Source: Clytia hemisphaerica (lineage: Eukaryota > Cnidaria > Hydrozoa > Leptothecata > Clytiidae). Taken from it: 64,000 nt of DNA. Positions within the stretch are counted from its first letter, which is position 1. Every line of letters starts with the position of its first letter. The position numbers and the translations under genes were made by a program. A model generated the notes under the pieces. The model ran no database searches. It saw only the letters and a list, made by a program, of their open reading frames with translations, and was not told the DNA's origin. The stretch covers positions 602,441 through 666,440 of the forward strand of contig CACVBU010000913.1 in NCBI GenBank assembly GCA_902728285.1. The letters are read 5' to 3'. Of the stretch, positions 34,560 through 52,257 are shown one piece after another.

Positions 34560-35488
34560 CTAGATAGTTTACAATGTTTTGACTTCAAAGTGCGTTGAAT
34601 AAGAATTGGAATGAATTGTCGTTTAATGGAGATGTGGAATGTTTTTGCAGAATAAGCAAACAGGTTAGTTTGACTCAATATGAAAATATCTTTAAAGCTA
34701 CCGAAAATGCCCAAGGCAAAATATTTCTTAGCCTTATGAATACGGACTTAGTTAACTAGGCTAACATTATTCAAGAGAATATACCTCAATTGAAACTGAT
34801 TGAAAAGCTGAATACCAATTTAATTTTGGAAAATTATTTGTTTTTTCGTTTAAAAGTCAAAAACAATAATAATATAATAAAGAGAAAAAAAACAACATTT
34901 ATTTACAAAATAGATATATTACCTAGCACCAAAAATCAAAACAAATTTTCATTCCTGCAACAGTTATATATATGCTTTAAGTCGTAGGGGAAAGACTTTC
35001 ACGCTCGGAGCAAAGGATAAGATTTGGTTAACTCGTAATTTAATCTCAAAAATAAACAATTTTTACATAAAATGTCATTAAATGGTTCCATAAATATCAT
35101 TCTTTTTGGTACAAGGGACCTTTAGGTGACAAAAGTAATCAGTGTATTAAAAAATTGTTCAGGTATAGATTATTTTCACATTTCTTTTCATTTCTACAAT
35201 TCCTAGTCCAGAAACAATGAATAATGGAGTAACACAAATGGCAAAAAAGACTTAAGAGAGGGTTTCGGAGTAAGCCTTATTAGAATAAAACAAAAACTTG
35301 AAGAGGAAAATTTTTCAACTTACGTCTCTGCAATGCGGGCGTTGATAACTCTTATAGAATTTTGTCGACGTTCAAATATTCAAAAGAATGAGTTGAGAAG
35401 GTAAATGATAAAAATTTACAAGATGTACATATGTATATAGAAAAAAAGTCTAATTTAAAGCTGGATTTCCAAGTCCACTAGTTGACTG
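34560..35488. other. region 3' of WDR5 copy A, no gene seen
   Basis: AT-rich, with several small open frames lacking recognisable motifs. It should contain the 3'UTR of the minus-strand WDR5 copy A. Confidence 0.5.
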
Positions 35489-41860
<6,372 letters not shown>

Positions 41861-42639
41861 TTTTAGATTTATCTTTGACTTTGTATATTTAATAAAACGA
41901 ATTCGAAAAAAATATATGTAAAACAAAACATATACCAGATACTGTATTGCTTCGAATAAAAACCCCCCTTCTTTTAAACGCCCCCCTCGAATAAATGCCC
42001 CTCCTAAAAGAAAAATTATTTAATAAATGTCAAAAAATGTTGCGTGGGGACAGCATCAAAATATAAAAAACAGCGTGGTGGAAAGGTTAAATACTATTTT
42101 TTGAAAGTCAAAAGACAATTTACAAAGGTAAATTTTTAAGATAATTGGGTGGATATTGGGCAGACAGGCGTTTTGCACGTTCCAAGATCAAATATTGAAA
42201 AAATTGTATTTCGCGGGTTTTAATATTCTCGGTTTTAATATTCTCGGTTTTTTCATTCTGGAACTTTTGCGGGTTTTTCCCTTTTTTGGACAAATTTCTT
42301 TCATTTTCCTAGGGATTTTTCCAATTTTTCGATTAATTGGGAAAAATTGTGTTTTGCGTAAATTTATTTTTGCGGTTTTTAACTCTCAAAATTTTTCACA
42401 GGTTCAAATTTTCGAGATTTTGACGAAAAACCGCGAAAAACTCTAAAATTAATTCCCGCGAAAATTAGTTCCAATAAGGGTATGTAATATTAATTAATTC
42501 ATCATTAAAATTCATCATTTTGTTACTTTAAATAAACTTTGCCAATGCTAAGTGAATTTTAGTATTTTTGAATTAAGGAAATTGATTGCCAATGCCAAAA
42601 GATATGTCTTTACTTAAAGAATAATCTGTTGTTGCTTCG

Positions 42640-43971
42640 ACACTTACCCCCAGATTGTTTTAGTAGGCACTTCAGTCGCAAGCCAAGAGACAGGCGGATT
42701 TTTATAGTAAAAAGAAAAAAACTGAGAAAAAGATTTCAAAATCTTAAAACTACAGAAAATCTTGTTGAAATTGAAGTGCTACTTCAAAAATCCTTTGCTC
42801 AAGAGAGGGAACAGAAAGAAGCTCAAGCAACCTCTAAAATCAAATCCAACCCAAAATTCTTTTACTTGTATGCTTCTCGAAATCTAAACAAAAAGTTGGC
42901 CCCCTAATCGATCCAGACACTAACAAATTGACTAATGATCCCCTTTTGATGGCTAATATCCTACAAAACCAATACAAGTCTGTCTTCACCCAACCTCTTC
43001 AAAACTACGACCTTCATCAGCTTGAGTCACAAATACCAACACTTGAAGATATCAATCTGACTATTGAGGAATTACCAACAAGTGGAAATATCATGAAGTA
43101 TGATATTTCAACAATTTTGGAAGTATAGAAAAGTCATATTTTCATATTTACAAAAGTATATGGAAATATCCTGAAATATCACATTTTCAAGAGATTTCCA
43201 CTTATTTTGCCCAGTGTTGCTGAAAACTATAGATCTGTTGCCCTCACATCCCACATTTCAAAGGTCTTTGAAAAGATTTTACGAGCCAACAGAATCATCT
43301 AGAAGAAAACAATCTGTATAACAATAATCAACATGGCTTTAGGAAAGGCTGCTCATGTCTTAGTCAATTGCTTCAATACACCAAAAGACTGATCTATAGA
43401 ATGGAGACAACATTGACGTTATCTATTTAGACTTCAGTAAAGCTTTTGATAGAGTACACCACACCATTTTGTTACACAAGCTCCAAAAAAATGGCATAAA
43501 TGGTAAACTCCAGATCTTTTTTGACTCATCGAACACAGAGTTTCATAAGTGGATGGATATACCGCACATTCAAATCAAGAAAAATTGAAACCATGTTAAC
43601 TTTATGGAAAGCACTAGCAATCCCTCATTTGGACTACTGTTCTCAACTCTGATCTCCCTGGAAGCGTGGTCTTATCCAGCAACTGGAAGAAGTTCAGAAA
43701 TCATTTTACATGGAATTCCATCCCTCAGACATCTTAATTTAATTATTGAAAAAAACTCAAATCAGTAAAACTATATAGCCTTGAAAGACGGAGAGAGCGG
43801 TGTCAAATAATTTATACCTGGAACATCATTGAATGCAACATCCCGAATTTTGATAATGACAAAAGTAAAGGAGGCATTTCCTGCCATATAAATCAGAGAT
43901 TGGGGAGAATTTGCAACCTAAAAGCTGTCAATATTAAACACAAAAATATCTGGAGGGGAAGTCTTTCCCAA
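42640..43971 (+). pseudogene. decayed LINE (jockey/CR1/L2-type) reverse transcriptase, upstream part
   Basis: Broken frames keep order along the + strand. First comes a KSNPKFFYLYASRNLN / DPLLMANILQNQYKSVFTQP segment (42830-43010), typical of the region before the RT. Then ENYRSVALTSHISKVFEKIL at about 43225-43285, a NNQHGFRKGCS motif at about 43320, and the catalytic-region text YLDFSKAFDRVHHTIL at about 43420-43470. After a deletion come ALAIPHLDYCSQL (about 43610) and a C-terminal ERRRERCQIIYTWNI block. Frameshifts, stops and an internal gap show it is dead. It is interrupted at 43972 by a Penelope-like insertion and resumes at 44859. Confidence 0.8.
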
Positions 43972-44858
43972 TCAATAAATTGAATCCAGAATATTTGAAA
44001 TTCACAATCAAACACGAAACTGAAAACTGTTTACCATTTCTTGACATGAAGATAATCTGATCTGAATGTAAGTTATCTTCAACTTGGTACTCAAAACCAA
44101 CCGATACAGGACTGACCATGAGTTATCATGCCTTAGCACCAATTAGATATAATAGAGCGCTGTCATATCGAATCTAGTACATCGAATTTTCAATGCCTGC
44201 AGTTCATGGATGAATATCCACAACAGCCTAGCTAAAGCGAGAAAGATACTTGAACGAAACCAATATCCAGCCAAATTCTACGACAAAATCATCAAAGAAA
44301 CGATAACAAAGATCCTTGAGAAAGAGAAAGGGACACTATCAAGAGAAGAAGAAAAGGAGGAAGAAGGGGTAAAACCAACACTATTCTTTGTTCAATATCG
44401 AGGTAATGTTACAGATAAATTCGACAAGTCGTTGAGAAAGATTAATGCTCCATGCAAAATAGTCAAAAAACTGAAAAAGACTAAACACGTTCTTCCTTCA
44501 CTAAAAGCAAAAGTTGAAAAGGAGCTCAAGAGCAATTGCGAAATTTTGATGGAAAATGTAATGATTATAGATCACACAATTAAATCTGTTTCACCGAACC
44601 TCCAAACTCATATTAAAAAATACACGATTTCTCTTTCAATTTTACAGTAAGTGAAAAAACAGACCAGACCCATGTTGCATACACTTGTACAAAGTTGGAG
44701 CAGTTGACGGTATGTATGTAGATGTTATGGAAAAATGATTTTACTAAATGGTTTTAGCTGTTTTTACTATTTTATTTTAGAACCTGAAGATGAATCCAAG
44801 GATTCGAAATATATATATTGTGAAATAAAATAAAATTGCTGGTCCAATTTCATTGATA
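43972..44858 (+). mobile_element. Penelope-like element fragment inserted in the LINE
   Basis: The 887-bp insert is bounded by TTTCCCAA at 43964-43971 and 44859-44866. Its broken frames read LPFLDMKI, STWYSKPTDTGLTMSYHALA and then, from 44210, LAKARKILERNQYPAKFYDK, FVQYRGNVTDKFDK and a Lys-rich segment ending before the GIY-YIG part. These are the C-terminal RT and linker features of Penelope-like elements (PLEs). The 3' end has a hammerhead-like core and AAATAAAATAAAAT. The 5' part of the RT is missing, as expected for 5'-truncated insertion. Confidence 0.75.
44784..44809 (+). ncRNA. hammerhead-ribozyme-like motif in the PLE 3' end
   Basis: CTGAAGA (44784-44790) is followed by a six-pair stem GAATCC/GGATTC with an AA loop and then GAAA (44806-44809). 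This matches the CUGANGA-stem II-GAAA core except for one extra U before the stem. PLEs are known to carry minimal hammerheads. Stems I and III are not clearly resolved, so activity is doubtful. Confidence 0.4.
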
Positions 44859-45120
44859 TTTCCCAAGAAGGCCCTCGATTATTCAACACCCTTCCCAGAC
44901 CAAAAAGAGATTTGAAAAACTACCCCAAAAAAGTATTCAAACAACACTTAGACATCTTCCTCAACTGTTCCAGATGAACCTCAGCTTGCCCACTATTTCA
45001 ACCTTAGGCAAGCTGACTCCAACAGCCTCAAGAAAATGTCGAAGCATCACTCTCAACGAGTTGGATGAGCTGTTCAAGCAGAAGCCAAAAAGAGGTACAA
45101 AAGAGGTACAGTCACCTGAC
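44859..45120 (+). pseudogene. LINE remnant, C-terminal part after the PLE insertion
   Basis: The frame resumes with EGPRLFNTLPRPKRDLKNYP and KQHLDIFLNC, the conserved C-terminal GPxLFNxLP...HLDxFL tail of jockey/CR1-type LINE proteins. It is in register with the part ending at 43971 once one copy of the 8-bp duplication is discounted. Stops follow. Confidence 0.75.
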
Positions 45121-45703
45121 TAAAAACCGCGTATATACATGTTGAACCTGACTGACCATAAGAGTATACATAAATTATTTGTATTTGTGAAAGTGAATGC
45201 TTGAAACGAATGTTTGGGAAATCAAAAAGACCACTTTTGTAAGGATGTTGAGTTTTGTGTATATCCCAGATTGTGATGCACTGATGATTGAAATAGTCAA
45301 AAGTTATTGAACACTTAGTTTTCGATTAGTTTCAATGAATTAAATTTAAAAAATTGAATCTTAACTCAATTATACCTTTCATTGGTTACGCCTGGATAAT
45401 AAAAGCTTGTCACGTCTAAAGATGAGAAAAAGCGCAACTCTGAAGAACAAGGTAAAACCCCTAATGGCAAGCTGTAAATATGCGCACTTGATTAAATTAG
45501 ATTTAATTTTGCGGATGGATAGCTAACAGCTAAAAATATTTTTTAACTTGTTTGGTATGGTACGCTAGGTTGTGGCTTCTTCACAAAGAGGAAAGACAGA
45601 TCTGGACTTATTTCGTACTTTCCAGTCTCTTGTTCGTAGTTTCTTTGACTTTCTGGTTCTTTCTGAGTTATTTTCTATGTTTTCTGAATGACTTACCGAC
45701 AGA
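45121..45703. other. intergenic stretch, no gene seen
   Basis: A + frame from 45552 contains hydrophobic FFLSYFLCFLND, but nothing supports a real gene. Confidence 0.5.
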
Positions 45704-45785
45704 TCGCCACCGGTGGGATTCGAACCCACTAAATGCAAAGTTACGATGTTTTGAAACCTATTGCCTTATCCACTGCGATACGGAT
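45704..45785 (-). repeat. tRNA-like SINE head
   Basis: On the minus strand an A-box-like TATCGCAGTGG and a perfect T arm (GTGGG-TTCGAAT-CCCAC) are spaced about as in a tRNA with a long variable region. The acceptor stem pairs only in part. It is a tRNA-derived repeat, not a functional tRNA. Confidence 0.6.
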
Positions 45786-45893
45786 TCATGCCAGGATGGC
45801 GCTTCTGACGGCTATTTATATTGTACAAACTGCAGACCAGTCTGTATTAAGAGAAAATCACAAAAGAGTGCTTGTTTCGAGCTCCAACCCTAA

Positions 45894-45975
45894 CAGTATA
45901 GACCTAACTCATCATACAAATATTACGGGAAACGCATGTTTGGACTTTGTACCCTATGCTGCACTCAAGCACTTA
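45894..45975 (+). repeat. dispersed repeat, 'TTTGGACTTTGTACCC' family, copy 2
   Basis: AGACCTAACTC, ATTACGGGAAACGCAT and TTTGGACTTTGTACCCTATG match 62440-62560 in reverse complement and 7500-7645 in part. It lies about 110 nt from the tRNA-like unit at 45704-45785. Confidence 0.7.
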
Positions 45976-46009
45976 AGAGCCACTGTCTGTAAGAATCAGA
46001 CAATATAAG

Positions 46010-46895
46010 CAAACTGAGGAAGTGAATTTTTTAAAAATGGCTCATTTTGATATATTTTGTTCTAACTAATGGACTGAGCATCCTGTGAAAATTTTAGGGT
46101 CTAACTCAAAGCGGTTCAGATTTTATGGCCGGTTAAAATTTCAAATTTGAGCGGTCTCCGCTAACAAAAAATCTCAAATTTGGCTAAATAGGGATTTTGA
46201 CCTCAAATTGTGCTTGAATGATAACAGAAACAATATTTTCAATTTGATAATCTGAAAATATGTACAACTTTTAACAGAAAAATGTAAAAATCATAACATA
46301 CAGAATAACCCGTTGTGTTGTCTAAAAAACATGGCTCAAAACCAGGTTTTTGAACCGCGCGACAAAGTTTGAGCCATTTTCTAGGGCAAAAATCTCAAAA
46401 TGGAGAAAATTATAGCTGGAAAGCTTTTTATTTCCCAAAAGTATTCTCAGTGTACTGCTGGAAAACAAAAAATGGGAACAATCAACCTCTCTGATTTTTC
46501 AAAATGGCAGCCCGGGGTTGGACTTTTGGAGTTTTTTGCCGTAAATGTTGCATTTTTGCCGCCATTTTAAAAAAAGACGCAAAAATTTCAGGGGGTCAAT
46601 CTTATACTTTTTGGTACATTTCTGGGAGTACTTTCAGGAACTGAACTCAGAAAAAAGGGGTTTTTTGATATTTTTGAGAATTTTAATCTCAAAAATTTTT
46701 TAAACTTTGTCGCTTTTTTAGTCTTTTTCAGCACCGTAGGCCACTACTGGGTCATATTATACTCTGAAAAATCCTTGGTTAAGATAGCTTAAATACCTTC
46801 TTTTGTTTTTTTCCTCATTTGGTGTTAAAATAACCACTAGAAAATGATTTAAGAGCTTAATTTTCCAATTTTGAACCCCAAAAAAGGCGCAAAAA
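46010..46895. other. AT-rich region, no gene seen
   Basis: Repeated AATCTCAAAxTTT and 'AAAAAxGCGCAAAAAxTxCAGG' words occur, but no exon or RNA gene is supported before the orphan exon near 46896. Confidence 0.5.
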
Positions 46896-47559
46896 CTCCA
46901 GGATGTCGCATATGGAGTTACTACAGTAACCTATGAAAATGGTCTGAAAGAGAAGGTCGCACATGCAGTACTAACAGCTAAATACAGTCACACCATCGCA
47001 TTGTATCAGAAATTTTGTAGTGATTGTGAATATCAGCCTTTGTCAGAGAGTTCTTTATGGCGAATATTGAGAGAGATAAAACCATCAAAGCGAAAGTGTT
47101 TGGGTAAAGTATCAGTATCATTTATTTTTCTATTAGTAACTTCTAAAAAAGTTTGCTCAAATTCTTGTATCTATCATTTGATTAGCTTTGAAAAGGATAA
47201 ATGATTTATAAATCAAAGTGCCAGTGACTTCTAATCTTTAATCAAAATTCTACTCAATAATAACTTTACTTTGTTTGGAATAACGTATTCATGTTTTGTT
47301 TTCAGTAATCTGGAAAAAGTCTATGCTCTAACTTTAATTTTCTAATATTTTTAATGCATTCGTTTTGTTTCTGTTAAATTCAGCTGGCCTTGATGATCTA
47401 ACTGCAGCAGGTTTGAATGGGTTTGCTGATCTTCAAAGAATTGCTGAAAGGTTTGGGGACAAGGATCTTGTTTCTTCTTTGGAGAAAGGCAAACGGTACC
47501 TCAAGACGACGTTTTATGGCTACTTACCAGCACAAAAAGACAAGCAACACAACCATTGA
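46896..47559 (+). CDS. orphan two-exon fragment of a cnidarian-type uncharacterised family
   Basis: Exon 1 (about 46896/46902-47103) reads LQDVAYGVTTVTYENGLK, AVLTAKYSHTIALYQKFC and SLWRILREIKPSKRKCL. A GT-AG intron leads to exon 2 (47384-47559), which reads AGLDDLTAAGLNGFADLQRI, then KGKRYLKTTFYGYL and stop. Phases fit (1). I recognise the order DVAYG / Y..FC / S.RK.L.GLD / KRYLK as that of an uncharacterised, often multicopy protein family seen in cnidarian and sponge gene sets. It may belong to a mobile element. Its function is unknown. The N-terminal exons are not found, so it could be a pseudogene. CTCCAG before 46902 is a plausible acceptor. Confidence 0.5.
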
Positions 47560-48277
47560 TTGAAATGAGACAGTAAGAAGAACATAACAGAAGAGATGTG
47601 ACCAGTCAGTGGCAGGGACCAGCAAACGTAACTTTGAAGGCAGCTGAGAACTACTTTCTGGTGGAGTGGCGTCGCTAGAGTTGAGAAACGGTCGGCGATC
47701 TAAAGCAAAATACAGTCCTTGCCGTCACTCGATCGAGACGTTTTGTGAAAGTACAGCGTATCTCTGATAACGAATAGTGCTAAACTAATAAAAACATGAT
47801 CATATTTTATCGGGGATAAACAAATGTGAATTTCAATAAAGCCGGGAAAGATTATCCGATTCGGGATTACTTGCTTAACGTCCAAAAAAGAAGATATTCC
47901 GATGGCGGATTGGCGGCCGCCCACGCTAAAGCTCTAAAGGGAGCGGGCCAATTGAAAATTTTCCCGACCATCAGAGCTTTAGCGTGTCGGATGAAAATTT
48001 CACCATCTGGGTGCCAGATAAGGTGGTATATTTCGTCGACACGATGCTGACTTTTAAAGGTTTTATTTCTACATAAGTGTTTCCGTCTCATATCAGACAC
48101 GTATTTCATATCAGGACAGTGTCTTGGCTATTGTTATATTATCCTGATATAAGCAAAAAAACATTTTCTTTCCCTCTTTCTGACCAATCTTGCTCCACAT
48201 CCGTGTGTCAATCCAATGTGAAAAAGCTTGCGAATTAAAATTTACGAGTATAAGCAAACGATATCACTCTTATATAA
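47560..48277. other. intergenic stretch with one 14-bp hairpin
   Basis: CACGCTAAAGCTCT at 47922-47935 and AGAGCTTTAGCGTG at 47973-47986 are perfect inverted repeats around a 37-nt loop. Otherwise nothing is recognised. Confidence 0.55.
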
Positions 48278-49045
48278 AAACAAAAACTATTTATAGTCAA
48301 TAAACTATCCTTAAACGTCAAAAAGACTAAATACATACTTTTTTGTAAACATAATAAAATTGATGACTTACCTCTAAAACTACCGACATTGACCATTAAC
48401 AACACTGAAATAAAACGAGTTTACGATACAAGCTTTCTTGGGGTTATTATTGACGAATCTTTAAACTGGAATAAACATATAGCAAACGTCGAAAATAAAA
48501 TTGCTAAAAATCTAGGAATATTTTATAAAGCTAAGCAAGTGTTGGAACTTGACTCACTTAAAAAACTTTATTTTGCATTTATACATAGCTATCTAAATTA
48601 TTGTAATATAATATGGGGTAGTACTTTTAAAACCGCCCTTAAAAAGCTTTTCAGTAAACAGAAGCATGCACTACGTATCATGTTTGGTGTAAACAAATTT
48701 AGTTCGGTTACCTGTCGCTTTAAAGAGATAGGTGCGCTTAATGTTTATCAGCTAAATATTTACCAAACAATTGCATTTATGCAAAGCGTCAAAACTAAAA
48801 CTTGTCCAGGTTTATTTACAGATAAATTTCCTGAAATCAATCACAAGTATCGAACGCGGTATTCAAGAAATGCATTTAAAATACAAGATGCTAGATTGAA
48901 GGCCAAGAGATTCGCTATTAACTATAGAGGGCCTTTTATGTGGAATAATATTTTAAACAATGACTTAAAGGAAACATGTACAAAAAAGTCAAAGCTTTGT
49001 TTCTTAAAATCTGTCAAAAACTACATTTATCAATCTAGACATTGA
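48278..49045 (+). pseudogene. LINE reverse transcriptase C-terminal part (jockey/CR1/L2-type), intact frame, 5'-truncated
   Basis: An uninterrupted frame of 255 codons has no start of its own. It begins NKLSLNVKKTKYILF, the block after the RT active site, then SFLGVIIDESLNWNKHI, FAFIHSYLNYCNIIWG, QKHALRIMFG, and closes with RGPFMWNNI and a basic tail before TGA. This is the typical C-terminal third of a non-LTR retrotransposon ORF2. The absence of stops suggests a younger insertion than 42640-45120. The 5' truncation fits target-primed reverse transcription. The two LINEs differ enough to be separate families. Confidence 0.8.
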
Positions 49046-49750
49046 AAAATATTATTAAAAGTTTAAATACTGTAAATAATTTTGTGGAAAACTCATTTCA
49101 CTTTTATTTTTTTTTCCGTAAATTTAAATGTACATAAATAAACATCGCTGAAAAAGGGGATGGGTGAAAAGACAGTGATGTCTTCTTTTATCTCCTGCGA
49201 ATGTTTTTAGCTCTTAGGACTTTTTTATTTTAAATCGCTATCATTAATATTTTCATCGTGTATACTTTTTAGGCAAATTTATTATCGCAAAGACTTATAT
49301 ATATATATAAAGAATCGGTGTTTTTTTGGAGCTATTGTGGTATGAGACAGGATGTACCATTATTCTTCACTATTCTTGATATTAAAGGAAGGTTTAAAAT
49401 CCATTGCCGTCGACTTATTTGTCCATTATCTACGGCTAATTTCAAAATTCATTGCCGTAGCGATAAAGTGAGATACACTCTAGTACAGTATCGACTTATA
49501 CGCTAAGATATAAATAGATACATCTCTCCTAGACTATGCTATAGTCTAAGACGAGTTTCATCTAAGAGGAACAAACGTGAAGACGGGAATTTTTTTCGGG
49601 GGTAGCTGTTATATCATAATAATACATTATACGGACGATAGCATCGTCTACATCTCTCCTCTCTATCTAAGATATTATTATTCGACCATATCATTGGACT
49701 GATGCAATCATGAGCGATATCAGAATCATAAAGCAACCTAAGGGTGCGAG
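49046..49750. other. LINE 3' end and flank, no gene seen
   Basis: It holds the LINE 3'UTR, a short TA run at about 49299-49310, and two AAAATxCATTGCCGT words near 49400 and 49447. No exon is supported. Confidence 0.5.
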
Positions 49751-50420
49751 TTAGTTCTTACAAAGTAAACAAAGGATGGCAAAAAAGATGAGCATATTTA
49801 TTTTTATTATAAGCATCTCCTTTATAAGAATCAAATCAATTTCTCTTGATTGAAGGCAATATGCCTTTCGGTAATTAGTTCTTACAAAGTAAACAAAGGA
49901 TGGCAAAAAAGATGAGCATATTTATTTTTATTATAAGCATCTACTTTATAAGAATCAAATCAATAACTCTTGATTGTAGGCAATATGCCTTTCGGTAATT
50001 AGTTTTTACAAAGTAAACAAAGGATGGCAAAAAAAGATGAGCATATTTATTTTTATTATAAGCACCTGCTTTATAAGAATCAAATCAATAATTCTTGATT
50101 GAAGGCAATATATCTTTCGGTAAGTACTATTTATTTTTATTATAAGCATCTAATTTATAAGAATCAAATCAATAACTCTTGATTGTAGGCAATATGCCTT
50201 TCGGTAATTAGTTCTTACAAAGTAAACAAATGATGGCGAAAAAGATGAGCATATTTATTTTTATTATAAGCATCTACTTTATAAATAAGAATCAAATCAA
50301 TAACTCTTGATTGAAGGCAATATATATTTCGGTAATTAGTTATTAGAAAGTAAACGAGTAAGTAAAGGATGGCGAAAAAGATGAGCATGTTTATTTTAAG
50401 TGTCTGCTTTATAAGAATGA
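49751..50420 (+). repeat. minisatellite, about 125-bp unit, five to six copies
   Basis: The unit begins TTAGTTCTTACAAAGTAAAC, contains AAGATGAGCATATTTATTTT and ATAAGAATCAAATCAAT, and ends GGCAATATGCCTTTCGGTAA with a small AGGCAATATGCCT hairpin. Starts are at about 49751, 49877, 50000, 50205 and 50336, with one deleted unit at about 50125. Confidence 0.85.
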
Positions 50421-50697
50421 AATTAATTTCAGAATTTTTGGCGTTCCCACTGGTTGAAACCAAGCTTTCTTCCTCCGACTTAAATTTTATCGATAAAACG
50501 AATTTAAAATCTACATATGCGTTATTTTGCTTACTTAGGGATAATTTGAAAAGAAGCTCTGCGGGGAATTCTTAGCGACAGCTACTTATAGTTTAAGGAG
50601 CACGAATCTGTCAATTTCAGAGTTTGGGACTTTTGATGAGTGCACATTGGGAGCTAAAATTATATTTCTGCCTCAAAGTTTCAATTTATTCGTATAA

Positions 50698-51388
50698 CTA
50701 CTCAAGTGAGTTACGGCATGTCCAAAGAAAAAGTGAACCAGTTCCACTCACTTTCAAAATGCCAAACATAGCTGGAGAGATGCGCCTTGTGATGTAGATC
50801 AACGTGATAGGTGTTAGAAAAATTTAACTTGAAGCTAAATGAAGTTATAGCCCAAAAACCTGTGTTCTGACGTCATAAACGTTAGATAACATTACGTCAT
50901 AAAACTAAAAATTTGAATATCTCGTGAACTCATAGTCATATAAACGTCAAATTTTGACCACAAATAGATATTAATATAAGAAAATTTCTGACCTAAAAAT
51001 CTTTTGAAAAAAATGATGACGTCATTTTTTATTGCCAAAAATCGAAATTGGCTTAAAAATGCTGACGTCGTCATTTTTCAGGAGATTTTGGAAATTTTAC
51101 TTCTAGAGAATTACGATATATTTGTTCTGTCAAAATTTCATATTGATATCATTAATAGTTTATGAGTTATTTAAATTTTAAGTTTCGTGACGTAATGTTA
51201 CGTAATGTTTATGACGTCATAATACAGGTTTTTGGGCTATAACTTCTTATAGCCTCAAGTTAAATTTTTCTAACACCCATCACGTTGATCTACATCATAT
51301 GGCACTTCTTTCCAGCTATGTTTGACATTTTGAAAGTGAGTGGAACTGGTTCACTTTTACCTTGGACATGCCGTAACTCACTTGAGTA
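50698..51388. mobile_element. long fold-back element, about 200-bp arms, with TGACGTCA sites
   Basis: TACTCAAGTGAGTTACGGCA on the left mirrors TGCCGTAACTCACTTGAGTA on the right, and the match runs about 200 bp inward (GGAACTGGTTCACTTTT, ATCAACGTGAT, TATAGCCCAAAAACCTG). The loop and inner arms hold several TGACGTC(A) palindromes. Non-coding. Confidence 0.85.
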
Positions 51389-51619
51389 AAGAAGTTAGAA
51401 GTTTGTTATTGTTAACCAAATACAAAATGACTGGATTCTTATCAAATTCTGTGAATTTTATAAAAAAAAGCAAAAAAAAGGGAAAAATTAAAATATCATA
51501 GCCGCATTCTTTTTCACCGTCCAACATATAAAAAAAGCATGTATTTTTGTCAATTTTGATTATTTGAAGGTTTCCTGTAGTTACAGGGCACTGTAAGAGG
51601 ACCCTTATTATCCTACATG

Positions 51620-51855
51620 CAGTGCCGTAGGAAGCATTTTCATATTGGGGGGGGGCTGAAGTTTAGTGACACCGCGAGGGCCAACCATGGTTTGGCCCGA
51701 GGGGGGAATTTTGAAAATTTGAGCTCTAGATTGCTTAAAAATACACTCAAAACATGCACATAAAGACAATTATGACAAATTAAAAAATAAAAACTTTGCA
51801 TTTTGCAAAATATCCATTGGGGGGGGGCATAGCCCCCCCAGTTGCTACGGCACTT
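51620..51855. mobile_element. hAT-like MITE (CAGTGCCGTAG ends) with G runs
   Basis: CAGTGCCGTAG on the left mirrors CTACGGCACTT on the right. Flanks CCTACATG and CCTACGTG form an imperfect 8-bp duplication. G runs of 9-10 lie inside each end. The CAGnGnCG start plus 8 bp fits hAT. Confidence 0.65.
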
Positions 51856-51984
51856 GCCTACGTGCAATGCAAGAAATAAATATTTAGGATCATAAATTTG
51901 ATATAAACTTGTCTATTATATTATACCTTGAATTTTCAGAGAGAATTCAATCAAACTGAGACTTTTATGATCATTTACTGGATT

Positions 51985-52257
51985 TACTCTTAGGTGCCAA
52001 ATAAACGGACTCCCGCTTGTTAATTTTTTGAAAATTTTCCAACGCCCCCTGTTTATCAATTTTAAAGAATTTTTTCAGCTTTTAAAGAGAAGGTCCATTA
52101 TTCTACTCTAAATATCCTGCTTTAAGCTAAATTTACCTTATTTTGGGGTTTTCGTAATTACAATTTCCAGCCCCCCCCCCGGCAATTAGGTTCCCCCGTT
52201 TATTAAAACTTTGAAAATTTTCCAGCCCCGCCCCGTTTATTTGGCACCTAAGAGTGA
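51985..52257. mobile_element. G-run MITE, TACTC family, copy 3
   Basis: TACTCTTAGGTGCCAAATAA and TTATTTGGCACCTAAGAGTGA are inverted. The interior here is seen from the C-rich strand (CCCCCCCCCC runs). Closest to 58299-58568. Confidence 0.8.
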
